DNA of 64,000 nt, taken from NCBI GenBank assembly GCA_001584585.1, contig LSYV01000004.1, forward strand, positions 2,384,322 to 2,448,321, written 5' to 3'. Source of the DNA: Gonium pectorale. Its lineage: Eukaryota > Chlorophyta > Chlorophyceae > Chlamydomonadales > Volvocaceae. Positions 1 to 10,891 of this stretch are shown here, one piece after another (position 1 is the first letter of the stretch; every line of letters begins with the position of its first letter). The translations under genes and the position numbers were made by a program. The notes below the pieces were generated by a model that was not told the DNA's origin, made no database searches, and was given only the letters and a program-made list of their open reading frames with translations.

Positions 1-122
1 GGCAGGCACCATGGCCATTGGCCTCGCGACATTCCCCAAGCCCTAACAGGCAAGAAACTGCTGCTGCATACCAATACACTCCAAACCAATGACCTAAAGA
101 CAGCAGCAGGCACGGCCCGCAC

Positions 123-854
123 CTGCAGCCCCTGCGCCCCCCGGGACTCCTCCAGCCGCTTCCGCACGGCCTGGCGGTCCACTCGCATATCTGTGTGCGT
201 CCAGCGGGTAGGGTGGGACTCGAGCACGGGCGGCATTCAGGACAGATGCCAGGCACGGCATCGGTCATTCCAGGAGAGCGGGGTCGTAGATCAAAACAAA
301 TGGCAGCGTCGCAAAGCAGACAGCGCCAGCTGACCAGAACAGAATCACCAGGCAGGGCAATCACCCTCTCTGGGGTTCAAGAGTATGGCAAACTGTATAC
401 GGGCTGAGGCAAGGCAGGCCCCGGAAGCCCGCGTGTTGTCCGGGCGGGCAGGGGCTTGATAGACGTGCGTCCCCCAGCAACAAGCACTGAAGAACCCTGT
501 GGGTGACCGAACCTGCTATTATACCTTCCCACTGTGCATCTCGCCGGGTTTGGGGTCAACGCGGGTGCACGACCACCCGCCCCACCCGCCGTTGTTGGTA
601 AGCCGGGGACCGCGAACCAGAACCTGCCTACCCGATATCTCATCAAGAAGGCTGTCCTCAGCCTCCTTATAGAGCTGCAACAGTGGCACATCCTGCGGCA
701 AAGGCACGCGGCGAGAGCGGTTCGAATGCACGCCCAAGCCCCGCCCACATCCAACCAACAACAAGTACTGGAGAAATAACCACACCTCGTAGCTGCGTCT
801 GCTGCCATGGACCAGCGTTCCAGCGCGCGCGAGTAAATGCTCCTTTAGGTCCTC
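123..854 (-). CDS. Unrecognised gene, 3' part outside window (three exons)
   Basis: Exons read on the minus strand at 854-786, 692-632 and 190-123. Each has an AG acceptor and GT donor, and the phases join without a stop (0 to 0, 0 to 1, 1 to 0). The joined piece is about 65 residues, charged and helical, with stretches such as HLLARAGTLVHGSRRSYE, VPLLQLYKEAEDSLLDE and DRQAVRKRLEESRGAQ. I do not recognise the family. The first exon must lie to the right of 854 but I could not fix a start codon there, and the remaining exons lie left of position 1. Phase agreement across two introns is the main reason to believe it. It could be a coiled-coil scaffold or flagellar protein, but nothing in the sequence shows a function. 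Confidence 0.5.
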
Positions 855-1984
855 CTGGTTTGAGCTCTGTTTAACCGTTTGCGGTCGCGACGAGCCGCAA
901 CCCTGAACAAGGGCAAGCAGCGGCTAGGCCTCAGCGGAAGAAGCGAACGGCCGGCGCCCCTCCAAAACGTCGCCCCTCCAAAACTCCTCACCATCACTAT
1001 GGACCGCAATCACGCGGCACGGGTGAGTCACATGGCAGATGGGCCGCAGTGCAAGGAGGAGTGAGGGTTCTCGAATTGTCCTTCCGCTGGGCACACACGA
1101 AGGAGGTGCAAGTCAGGCAGTAAGCGCTTTGCAAACAGCTGCGTCTGTTTTGCTATGTCGCAGCTTGCGTGGCACTTCGCACTTAGAACTGCCGTTTGCG
1201 GTTGGCGTCGTTGGCGTTGCGGTGCGGCACTGCGGCTATTTGTTGCGTTGTGTGGACAGTGCCCCTTGGACCCCTTGCTGCGATGGATTGCGGTGGTGGA
1301 ATGGAGAAGAATGCTCCGCCGGTGGCCGGTGCCTGGTCAGCAGCCGGGAACTTCGGCGGGAAGGCGGCAGAGGTGGGGAGGGCCCGTCTGCTCGTCGCCG
1401 TCGCCCGCCATGCCATGTACCCGGCGCCCTACTGACAACGTCGCAACTTCGGGGTGGTTTGACCATAGATGTAACCTTCGTAGTTTCCGTTTTTTACTTA
1501 TTTGTGTGACGGCGTCATGGCCGTGTTTACGAGGACAGACGGGGGTACCCAGTTGCGGCAGCAGTGGAAAGGGGAAAAGTAAAATCAGAAACAGGGAAGG
1601 CTACAGGGACAGGGACAGCATAACGGAAACAGGGAAGGGACTGCATGATGGCTGATGAGTAGGCTCGGCTGCTGGTGCCAGCGTGCCGTCAGTTACACTC
1701 TTCAAACGGAACTGGCGACACTGTACCACCGGGGGAGATTTACCTGACCACCACGGCTACCCATCGTGCCGCGGAAGGCGGCCCGCCTAGCCATCTAGGT
1801 TCTCACACGGACCTAAATGAGCAACGCACTGCCCAGGAGCCCAGCACTGAGCATCACTGAGGAAGGGGGCATTCAGAGCGCGGTAAGTCTTCTGAGGGGG
1901 ACAGCAAGCTGAGGAGGCTGACTGAGCTGGCCCAAGCTGGTGCGGGACAGAAATAACAAAAGCTGTAGAGAAGAGATAGCCCGC

Positions 1985-2040
1985 CTCCGCAGTCATACAC
2001 ACTCGAAGACGCGACGTTTCCAACAGGGCGGGCAGGTTGT
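1985..2040 (-). repeat. Dispersed repeat, copy A (fragment)
   Basis: On the minus strand this holds TTGGAAACGTCGCGTCTTCG followed by a GTGTGTATG-like stretch. This matches the copies at 2372 and 53350 around the core GGAAAC(G/A)TCGCG(C/T)CTTCGGGT. The right flank (CAACAGGGCGGGCAGG on the plus strand) also resembles the flank of the 53.2 kb copy. Confidence 0.55.
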
Positions 2041-2371
2041 GGCAAGGCAAGGCGGCAAGGCAAGTAAGGCAGCGCTCCTCCCATCCCACAGGGACAAGCT
2101 TACCAGCTTACGAGGACTGCTGGTGGGATGTAAGTTGTCGGGCGTGCTCTGCTCGTCGGCGGGTGTCATCGTCTCTGCCACAGGTCCATCGACTCCCAGC
2201 GGTTACCGTGCGCCCAGACCGCACACCCTGGACGCCGGAGAGGCGGTGTACAGTCGGTGCAGGCAGCGGTCGGGGGCATGTAGACATTGCGGCGCGCAGG
2301 CCCTCCCCTGGAGCTGCGCGACATGGTCATGAAGCGTGGGGGCGGCGCTGGCGCGGTTGGAAGGTACCTAC

Positions 2372-2456
2372 TGGAAACGTCGCGCCTTCGGGTGTCTATG
2401 TCCGTTGAAATGACGAAGAGGTGTGGCTCCCCCAAGTTGCAGGTTTACAAAGTTAT
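2372..2456 (+). repeat. Dispersed repeat, copy B
   Basis: Begins TGGAAACGTCGCGCCTTCGG, continues with a TGTCTATGTCCGTTGAA block and AGAGGTGTGGCTCCCC, and ends in a CCCAAGTTGCAGGTTT-like tail. Head, middle and tail occur in the same order in the minus-strand copy at 53211-53350, so this is one repeat family rather than chance similarity. No open reading frame of its own. Confidence 0.6.
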
Positions 2457-3174
2457 TTTGTACGCGTGACACGCCTCTTGTCATGCTCATGCTCATGACA
2501 TGCTATGCTCATGCCTTGCTCATGCCTCATTCGCTAAGTTCCGTTGCCGTGATGTGGGTCGTGCCTTCTTGCGTCACCGGTTTCACACGCAGAGCGATCA
2601 TGTAAAGCATGTACTTGAGTTGTGAGGTACCAGTCGCACTCACGCATACTCACAACGCGCATCACAGGCATTGATAGTCCGCAAGCCTTGAGAAATCACG
2701 CCCAGCATTCCCGCCCACGCGAACCGCAACGAACCCTCCACACTCAGGCGCGTCAGCACCTCTGTACCCCCGCCCCTCCCCACGAATGCAGGCAAGGCCG
2801 GTCGGATGATTCAGGTTACGGAGGTAATTATGGCGGTATCGAACGCCAAGTCGAGGTTCCCTGATCCCTGGCGAAAAGGGGTCCGGCCAGTCTTCCTAGT
2901 GCCAGGTGCGACGGAACCGTCCCACAGAAAGTCGGTCAGAGCTGGCCAACTGGAACTGCGGGCAGGTTTTATTCTGCGGAGCAACTTTGCAAGGCCGGGC
3001 TGGGCGTATAATGCTCCAGTTGTTCCAGCAAGTCTCCGGAACCACACGCTGTACGACACGGTGACGAGGCTACTTCCGCAACTCGCTGTGCCATTGAGTG
3101 ACACGGCACGCACATCCTTGCAGCTACTCTCGCAACGTCCTGAGCAATTGTTTGATTCGTCGACGATACCAAGA

Positions 3175-3776
3175 ATGTCGCTCCTGGCCATGAAGCCCAT
3201 CAACTGCACGCGTGCCTCCTTCGCTGCACGCGGCCATGCTGCAACTCCTGCTCCTCTGCGCCGGAACGTCGCCGCGCAATCGCATGCGCAGCTGCTCAGC
3301 ACGATTGCCGCGGCTGGTGATGTAGATGCACCTATCAGCGTCGTCGTTGGCGCGTAAGTCATAGAGTGCGGTTTCGGCGTGTACTTGTTTGCAAGCTCAT
3401 GGCCACTGGACCTGCATAACCGCCCTACCTCCTGATACTTTGCAGGGCGGTGGTCGTCTCGCTTGCTGCAACGGTGAGTGCATGTGGTCAAGGCCGGTTG
3501 GGCACGTCTCGGGAAGAGCGTGCCAGGCGTGGCTGACGGGGGGCTGCCGGTGGAATGTACCGCCGGCATCGACGCATTCTGTCTGAACCGATGCTGTGCC
3601 CGGCATTGGAACCGCTCTCTGACCCTCCGCTGCTGGGTCCCTGTGTGCACTTCTTGCAGGCGCTGATCCCTCTCGTGCTCAACCCAGGGCAGGAGGCTGC
3701 CAACAAGATCTTTGCAGTGACCGAGAAAAAGCCCATCGACAAGAAGCCGGCGGCGGGCAAGAAGGGGAAGGAGTGA
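3175..3776 (+). CDS. Small single-pass membrane protein, probably plastid-targeted
   Basis: Three exons, 3175-3353, 3446-3473 and 3660-3776, joined in phase, give a 107-residue protein. The first ~45 residues are rich in Ala, Arg, Ser and Thr with almost no acidic residues, as in an algal chloroplast transit peptide. Residues ~54-77 form one hydrophobic segment (SVVVGAAVVVSLAATALIPL). It is followed by NPGQEAANKIF and a lysine-rich tail ending KKPAAGKKGKE. This layout suggests a small thylakoid or envelope protein with a basic tail, but I cannot name the family. ATG 3175 is chosen because the targeting-like sequence begins there. The same frame is open upstream to ATG 2806, which would add 123 residues of unconvincing sequence. 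Confidence 0.6.
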
Positions 3777-4085
3777 TCGTTGCCTTACCGGTTCAGGAAT
3801 AGGAAGGAAAGGGAGTGGCAACCGGAGCTGCGCAGAGCTGTGACCGCTTTGCTGCAGTTATATGTTCAATGCAAGGTGCGGATACAACTCAATACTATTG
3901 GGTGTGACGGCATGGGTATTTTTGCCGGACCCTCTCGAACTTGAATCATACGACGGACACCACTTGCACAGCAGCTCCCTGGCTGGCTGGCCCGTGGCAA
4001 GGTATATGCCAACCTGGCGCGTTCCATTCAGATCAGGGCCTCCGCTCTCGGCTTTTGACGGAAGACTTCTGGCTCACGTGTATGT

Positions 4086-4099
4086 TTACATTTATGTAA
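4086..4099. terminator. Back-to-back polyadenylation signals for two convergent genes
   Basis: TTACATTTATGTAA contains the green-algal TGTAA signal on both strands (TGTAA at 4095-4099 on plus; TTACA at 4086-4090, i.e. TGTAA on minus). It lies about 320 bases after the stop at 3776 and about 670 bases after the minus-strand stop at 4756. Either gene could use it. Confidence 0.45.
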
Positions 4100-4755
4100 C
4101 ACATTCGACACAGGCCGCGTATCACCTACCACGGCACCGGCCGAATCCGCCACAGACTTTGTGAGTCATTTTTGCTGTGGTCACATCCGTAACATAACAC
4201 AGTCACGCACTATTCGTCAGCATCCTGAGCACTCCGTCAGCGCAGACTCGTACAAAGGACTAGATAAACGGGTATATCTTCGCAGTTGAAGGCGATGTGC
4301 CGAAGTGGGTCTAGGAATGCAGCATGCACTTGTGTCGATTAATGATGGGCATGAAGCCCGGGTGTGCACATCTACAGCACATGGTACGGACAGACAGCTT
4401 GTACAGCCACCTGCATGTCGATGAATGGAAGGAACATTATCACAAAGCATGCAAACGAACATCAGAAAGGACTGCACACCAAACGACAGCAGCTAACTCT
4501 TTGCGATACACGTTGCCGCAAGGCTCAGATGCGGCGCGCCTCCAGATCATACAGCTGCTTAGCGAGGCGCAGTTGCAGCAGGCTCGCAGCCGCGGCACGC
4601 CAGCCAGTTTGGTTGGAATCCTGCAAGATGGCAGGTGGACGCAAACGATGCTCATCAGCGACCTCGCACATGGTAGCGAGGCACTTGTGGTGCACGTGGA
4701 TAGGTGCCGCAAGACCCTTGGCCGCAGCGTCTTTCCTGTCAACGAGTACACGGGG

Positions 4756-7700
4756 TCAATACGGAAGGGGGACACGACCCACCTCTTTCTCGCTCCTCAT
4801 AGTCATCTGCGTTCGGGACCGAGTGGGTGGCCTTGGGTCCTGCCACAGCATGGGCGAGTTGCTCCTTGAGGACGGCCCGCCCAGCCGACTGGCCGGCCGA
4901 CTTCCGCCTGCTGCTCCGCCGCCGCCGGTCATGCCACTGGTGGTGGCAGCACCCCTGGCGGCATTTGGGTGCGCATTGCTCCCAACAGCGCCGCCGCCGC
5001 CACCTGCGGCGCCTGGAGACGGGGGCCGCGCAGGCCCGGCGTATGCGCCGCCTTCGCTGCCTGCGCCCGCCAAGGAGGCATTCGCCTCCGACGGCGGCAG
5101 TGATAACGACGAGCTGCCCCACCCAAAGGGCTTCCCGGCACTGGGCTGCCCCGCCCCTGTCCCAGAGCCCGTCTGGCGCGGCGCCGCGCTAGGTACCGAA
5201 CCGGGGACGGAGGAGTACGGGCCGTGCCAGCGGGTCAGCACGGTGGCAGGAGCCGAGGGCCACTGCTGCACGCCGCCACTCCCAGTCCCCTCCGCCGTGA
5301 TTCGCTGGCCCGCCTGCGAGCCCAGCTCCCGTAGCAGGGTCTCGGGCAGCGGGGCGCGCGCCCATTTCTCCTCCAGATCCTCGAGAGGCTCCCCGCGCGG
5401 ACCCCGCAGCATGTTCTCGCGCCCGTTCTGCGGGTCCGGCCGGTTCCGCTCAAGCCAAGCGCTCCAGCCGCCGTCGCCGTCAAGCAGCCGCGCCACCTCA
5501 TCATCAGCATCGTGCATATCCAGGTGCCCTCCAAGCCCGCTGGCTCCCGGTGGAAAGTCCCCGTTCGCGGAGGGCCCGCTCGCACGGGCCGCAGCGGGGC
5601 CGGGGCCGCCCGAGCGGCGCCGCCCCTGGGGCCCGTGCGGTCCGTGCTCATGGGCGCCTTGGCTGCCACTGCCGGTTCCGCTCCGCCCTGCGTAGTGCCA
5701 CGGAACCCCGTGTGGGGACTGCGAGCGTGGGTCTGCGTGCGCCGGCAGCGCCCCCGAGGGCGACGCCGGCCGGTCACCGCTCCGCACCTGCGCCTGCGCG
5801 AGCGCGATCACAGCCGCGGTAGCCCCCAGCTCCGCGGCGCTGCCGAGGCTGGCCATGTGCGGCCCGGCCGACGCCTTGGGCGATGCAGGCAGCGGCTGTG
5901 GCGGCGGGGTGCCCGCACGTGAGCTGTAGTGAGCGTGCACGGAGGCGGCAGCTAGTGGCGTGGGGCCGACGGCGGTGGCAGGCACGCGCGTGTAGGAAAT
6001 CCACTCCTGGGCGTCCGCATCCATGGTGGGGCTCGCGCCCCGCTGTGACGGCTCCGAACCCGCTTTAGCCCGGGCCTGAGGGCCCTGGCCATCCATGTGC
6101 CCCTCCGGTCCCTTACTGGCGGCGCTTGCAAGGGCGGGAGCGGGTCCCGGTGTCATGCCATTCACGCTGGCCGTGGCGGCACGCACGACTGCCTTACGTT
6201 CGGACAGCAGGGCTGCTGGATCCCTGCTGGCAGCGGCTGAGAGCCCTGGGGACGGGCTGCGGCTGCTCGGCCGATTCCCAAACGAAGGCGCTGCTGCCCC
6301 GGGGCCCGGCTGCGTGGCTTGCGCAGTGTGGCTCCACGGATTAATACCAACACCAGAGGCTCCATACACGGGGGGCGCCATCGGCCGCTGCGGCTGCTGG
6401 TGACCTTGCTGAGCAGGAGGACCGCTGGCGGCGCCCGTAGCCCCGGGAGCAGGTGCACGGAATGCGCCAACAAGCGAACCCACCGCCCCGTGCGTTGCGC
6501 CCGTCAGCCCCAGGTCCGTGCGGCTCTTGGTCCGCGCGCCCGGGCTGGGAGGGCGCGCGCTCCAGTCCGCCCTCGCGACGGCAATTGTGCTGTCCATGAA
6601 AGCCGACAGCTGCCCGTGGTCGGGAAGGATGGGAAGCATCCGTTGGCTGTAGACTCGGGGAGTGCCCTGGCCCCACGCAGCGGCCGCCAGCATGGGCGCG
6701 TACGCGAGCGGGGGAAGCGGCGCGGAGTGCGCCGCTGGTGCCAGCGGCGGCGCGGTGGGAGCGGTGGGAACGCCGCCGCTGCTGCCGCCTCCGGCAGCGG
6801 CTGCCGTCGCAGCCGAGCCGCCGGAGGCCGCGCGCGCCGCCGCCGACGGCGGCACGTGGACGTTGGGCAGGGGCGCCGGGACCGATGAGCTGGGAGAACC
6901 GAGGGAGGAGCCGCTGGGCTCGCTGTTAATGCTCACGCGGCTGGGCCGACGCATCTGGAGATGCTGTGGATGGCCAGGGGCCCTAAGGTAGTGTTGCTGC
7001 AGGGGCATTGCGCTACTCCGGGGGCTGGCGGCCGGGGAGCCACTGGCCGAGCCTGCGCTGCTGCGCCGGGGGTCCAGTGCCGGCAGGCTGCCCTCCTTCT
7101 CTAGCGGCGGCGGTGACGGCTGCGGGGCTTCTCCGCTGCGAGGCCCAGGACCCCGGCCGCCGCCTTGGCCGTTGCTGCTGGCACGCAGCCCTTCCGCCAG
7201 CTCCGCGACGCAGCTCATTGTCCGAGCTACCCTCCGCCGGTGCAGCAGCGAGCTCGCGGTGGGCGCCATGGCGTGGGAGCCGGGAGCCTGTAAAGAGGGC
7301 TCCCCTGGGGCCTTGACGTGCCGGCCAGCAACGGGCGATGTCCTGCCGCCGACGTTGCCGAAGAGCCGACTTGCGGCGCCCTGGGCGCCATCCGGGGCTG
7401 CCGCAGGGGACGCGTCCTCCGCCTGCAGCGCAGCTGGAGGCTCCTGTGCCTTGATGTACGACGCGGCTGCGAAGGCGGCGCTGCCGGCCACGGCGCTGCC
7501 CTGCCCGGAGCCCCGCTCCGGGGGCCGCATGGCCAGGCCCGCAGGCGGCGGCGCGGCAGAGCCCAGCTGGGCCGATGGGCCCAGGCTGTCGGCTCGAGAG
7601 GATGGGAGCAGGACGCCGCGTGTGGAGGACAGGTCGTAGCCCAGGGCGGCGATGGGGTCAGCGGTGCCGTCGTTCAGGGGCATGGGCGAAGCCAGCGGCT

Positions 7701-9977
7701 GCGCCCCGTCCTCCTCTTCGTTCGGGTCTGGTAAAGCGTCGCGCGTCGTCGTGGCCTTGCTTTTCATCTGCGAGATAGAGGTGCAGAGGCGTCAGCAAGC
7801 TGAAACAACCAACCACAAGCTCAGCGTCTCAACTGTATGTCATATATACACAATTGGAGAAAGGGCTGGACCCACTTCCACCACGTGAATGCCGATTAGT
7901 TGACACGAAGCGCCAGGCGCCTGACATGGCGCAGCTGGGCGCAGTCGTTTACCCACCCGCTGCAGCTTTCTGTTGTGTTCCATGGCCCGAAGTATCGCCG
8001 TCGTCAGCTGCCTCCGCGGGGTGACCTTCCCGGCTTCCACCTCCTCGGACAGCTTCTTAGCCTGTGTCAGGTTGGCCGCCTCCGCCGCCTCCTGCATGGT
8101 CGCCAGCTCGCGGCCCAGAGCCGCCGGGTCGCGCGCAATGTCCGCCCACTTGCTGCGCCGCTTGCTGTCCTGCGTGCGCCAAACGTGCGGTGCAGTGCGT
8201 ATGTTACAAGCCCGACTGACATTACGACGGGAGGGGTACCAGGGCAATCTGCATGCCTGTCATCCATCGAGCAGCGACCCTTGCAAAGGAAGATGGCGGG
8301 GGAAAGTGCCGCCCTGGTGCCCAGTGTGGGCCCCCAGGTTCCCGTCCCGCGAAGCCCGGCATGAGCCCACCGCATCGCGACACAACCGAGGAGGGAGGCA
8401 CGGCCAGCTCAACGCGCAAGTGCGTCACGCACCTTCATGACGTCCCCGAGCAGACGGTCCCGCTTGAGCTTGCCGATCATGACGCCGAAGTTTATGGACA
8501 GGCCGCTGGGCAGCAGGTACTCGCCCGACAGTAGGCTCTTGCCCGCCGCGAACTCCTCCGTCATAAACACCTCAAACTCGTCCCACCCGATGACTCCGTC
8601 CCTGCGTACGGTTGCAAGGGTCGCGGTTGAATCGGCGGCATAGTCCCGTGGTGAGCATGGGAGGTGGATGCCGGCGGCCGCAGGCACAGGTGGGCGAGGC
8701 ACAGGTGGGCGTGCCGGAGAGAGCGAGGGCGCAGTTAGTCCGCCCAACCAACTGATATTGCCCCGGATGCCACGGGCACAGCCACGCGGAGCCTGCCCCC
8801 GCCGTCCTAGACGGCCCCTTAACAGGCCCCCTACCCTCCTTAAGCGTAGCCTTGTGGCGGCGAATGTGTTCGTCTCTGACGCACCGCTTTACAAAACCGC
8901 CACACCGAATCTGCCGCAGACCCCACCATGGCGGACCCGCCATCCATCCCTCTGGCGGTCCCACCTGTTCATGTCCATCATGGCGATCATCTCGGAGATG
9001 GTCGCATCATCGCACGGAATCTGGGCAGCCTGCATGGGGCCAGCAGGGGCCAGCAGGGCGACGTCAGCACATTCTGCGACAGCGCGGGTTGGCGCCGGCC
9101 TACCCTCATAGGCCTGCACCGTCTCACACAGTGGCAATTCTCACTACGTTGGTACAGTGCCACCTGTGCTCCCAGTCACGTACGCGCACACTGACGGTAG
9201 CGTCCAGCAGCCCACGAGATGGTGCGGACCTGCAAGTGTCACAGCGATCCCCGCCACCACCTCGCCAGCAGTAAGGTGCCAGGCCGCGAGGCCAAGCCCC
9301 AGGCCCAAGCCACCAGCGGCGGCCGCACCTTGAGAGCGGCCAGAAGCTCGTGGGCCTCGAGGGTCCTGGAGTTGTCCTCGTCAACGAGACGGAACCACTC
9401 CGCAATCACCCGCGTGACGGCGGGGTGCAGCTTGTCCGCCTTCACCACATACCCGTGGGAGTGGAGCCAGCTCTTCACGTGGGAGGTCTGCACGCTGCGG
9501 GAGACCTTTGCCTGCAGGGTGCCATGCAGTGTGCCACGTGTGTCCGTTACGGTGCGTATGTTGCCGGGGCACCTGGAGAGGAATCGCCAGGCCACGCCGG
9601 AACCGTCGGCGAGAAGCGGCCCCTTTTGAGACCCTACGCAACCCCTCCCCTCCGGTCTGTGGCCCGGCCCAACAGCACCACTTGGGCAGGCATGTCCCCC
9701 AGCTCGACACACGCTCGGCCCTACAACGGGTAGGCACATTGACACTCGCCTTAGTACAGCCATCCAAGCGCGAAAGCCGAGCAAGCTTTAGCTTCTCCGC
9801 TGGTTTCTGCTTTGGCCGCTTGTGAGTCTTCTGTGGCTGGTCCTGTGGCTGCTGTGGCTGAGGAATCAATGCTGGCTTCTCATCAAGCCCTCTCAGGCGC
9901 GCGAAGTCCAGCAACGGCAAGGGTGGTCGCGCGAGCAACTCAGCCCCGTCCGGCGTCGACGCTGCTTCAGTCTCCAT
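4756..9977 (-). CDS. EF-hand calcium-binding protein with very long disordered C-terminal tail
   Basis: Six minus-strand exons join in phase: 9977-9750, 9511-9329, 9029-8965, 8601-8433, 8169-7957, 7767-4756, giving about 1289 residues. Two EF-hand loops are visible: DEDNSRTLEAHE (about 120-131) and DMNRDGVIGWDE (about 155-166), the second split by an intron inside the Arg codon. The second is a canonical loop with Asp/Asn at 1, 3 and 5, Gly at 6 and Glu at 12. The first is looser, with Ser at 5 and Arg at 6. A charged helical region follows (KWADIARDPAALGREL to RAMEHNRKLQR). Then comes a single 3-kb exon coding about 1000 residues rich in Ala, Ser, Pro and Gly, with no recognisable domain. 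The first intron uses a GC donor (GCGAGT after 9750). A calcium sensor or scaffold is likely; the target is unknown. The start is the first in-frame ATG after a stretch reachable only by non-ATG codons. Confidence 0.75.
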
Positions 9978-10891
9978 TAGCAGCGCCAAAGTATTTGTAC
10001 ACGCATCTTCGCACGTTGTCACGCTCGATGTCACACTGCCATGCGAATATTGATGCCTTTGCTCATTCGGTTGACCATGTTATCCAAAAAGAAACCAAAA
10101 GTACTCTAATGTCTCGCGGTGTCACGGCGGCTCACAGAGTGCACCCTGTACTGACCTACAGTACAGGCCATGTGGGTTTCGTGGCTCTCGGCCTCGGCAT
10201 GCGACCCGTGCGTTGTCAGGCACAATGGTCTCCGCGGTATCCGCGCAGCGTGCGTTGCACAGGGGCACACAGGGTGCCACGCCGTTCGGGAAGATGCCCG
10301 CCGCAGCTGCCGCATAACTGCCGTGAGGGTTTCTTGGTCCCCCGGCCATCCGCCGCCCACGTCCTTGCCCGTCGCCCTCCTCTACTGGTAACAGGCGCTC
10401 ATTTTCATGTTTCTTGCATGAACTGCAGCATCTCAACTTGCCTGCAACACTGTCCGTGTGGCAAGTGCCACCCTCTGCGGCCCTCCAGGTGAAGGAGTGC
10501 GATAATGTCAACTGCTCTCCCCAGCAAGGGCAGCAACCATCATACGTCGTGGGCATAACTTCACCGTGTGCTGCGCCAGGTCCAGCTGCTGTTCCACGAT
10601 ATGCCCGTGCTCGCCAGGTTCTTTGATCCCCGAGCAGAACTACCTCGCTATCAACGAGCAGCGATTACTCGCTTGGCTGTGCTTCATGGCAAACGTCGGC
10701 GCATTCCGCTGGCGCATTCCAGAAAGCAGACGGTTGTCGTCCCGCACAGCATTCGCGTACAGCTTCACGTCCACACCGCACACGCGTCGCAAAACGAAAA
10801 GGAGGCCTAGTTCAGTCACTCTAGGTACCTTGCCGTGCCACTCATGCCCAATCCACACACGAAGTGCGGGCAATCGCATTATTGATTCCCA
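9978..10891. other. Intergenic region between two tandem minus-strand genes
   Basis: Frames here lack the codon bias and splice-compatible ends of the flanking genes. It should hold the promoter and 5' UTR of the EF-hand gene (right of 9977) and the 3' UTR of the zinc-finger gene (left of 10892). No clear regulatory motif was seen. Confidence 0.5.

Larger units (their letters stand above)
855..3174. other. Region without a supported gene
   Basis: No reading frame here has the codon bias and phase-compatible splice sites of the neighbouring genes. The upstream exon(s) of the left-edge gene probably lie within about 855-1100, and the 5' UTR of the gene starting at 3175 probably extends into about 2800-3174, where its frame is open back to an upstream in-frame ATG at 2806. 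A short purine-rich repeat (acaggga / aacagggaag) lies at about 1575-1645. Two copies of a dispersed repeat are listed separately. Confidence 0.5.

Noticed and set aside
4364..7734. Plus-strand frames of up to 443 residues between 4.3 and 7.7 kb
   Set aside because: They lie opposite the 3-kb exon of the EF-hand gene. In GC-rich sequence the reverse strand of a coding exon often stays open. They show no domains and no matching splice sites.
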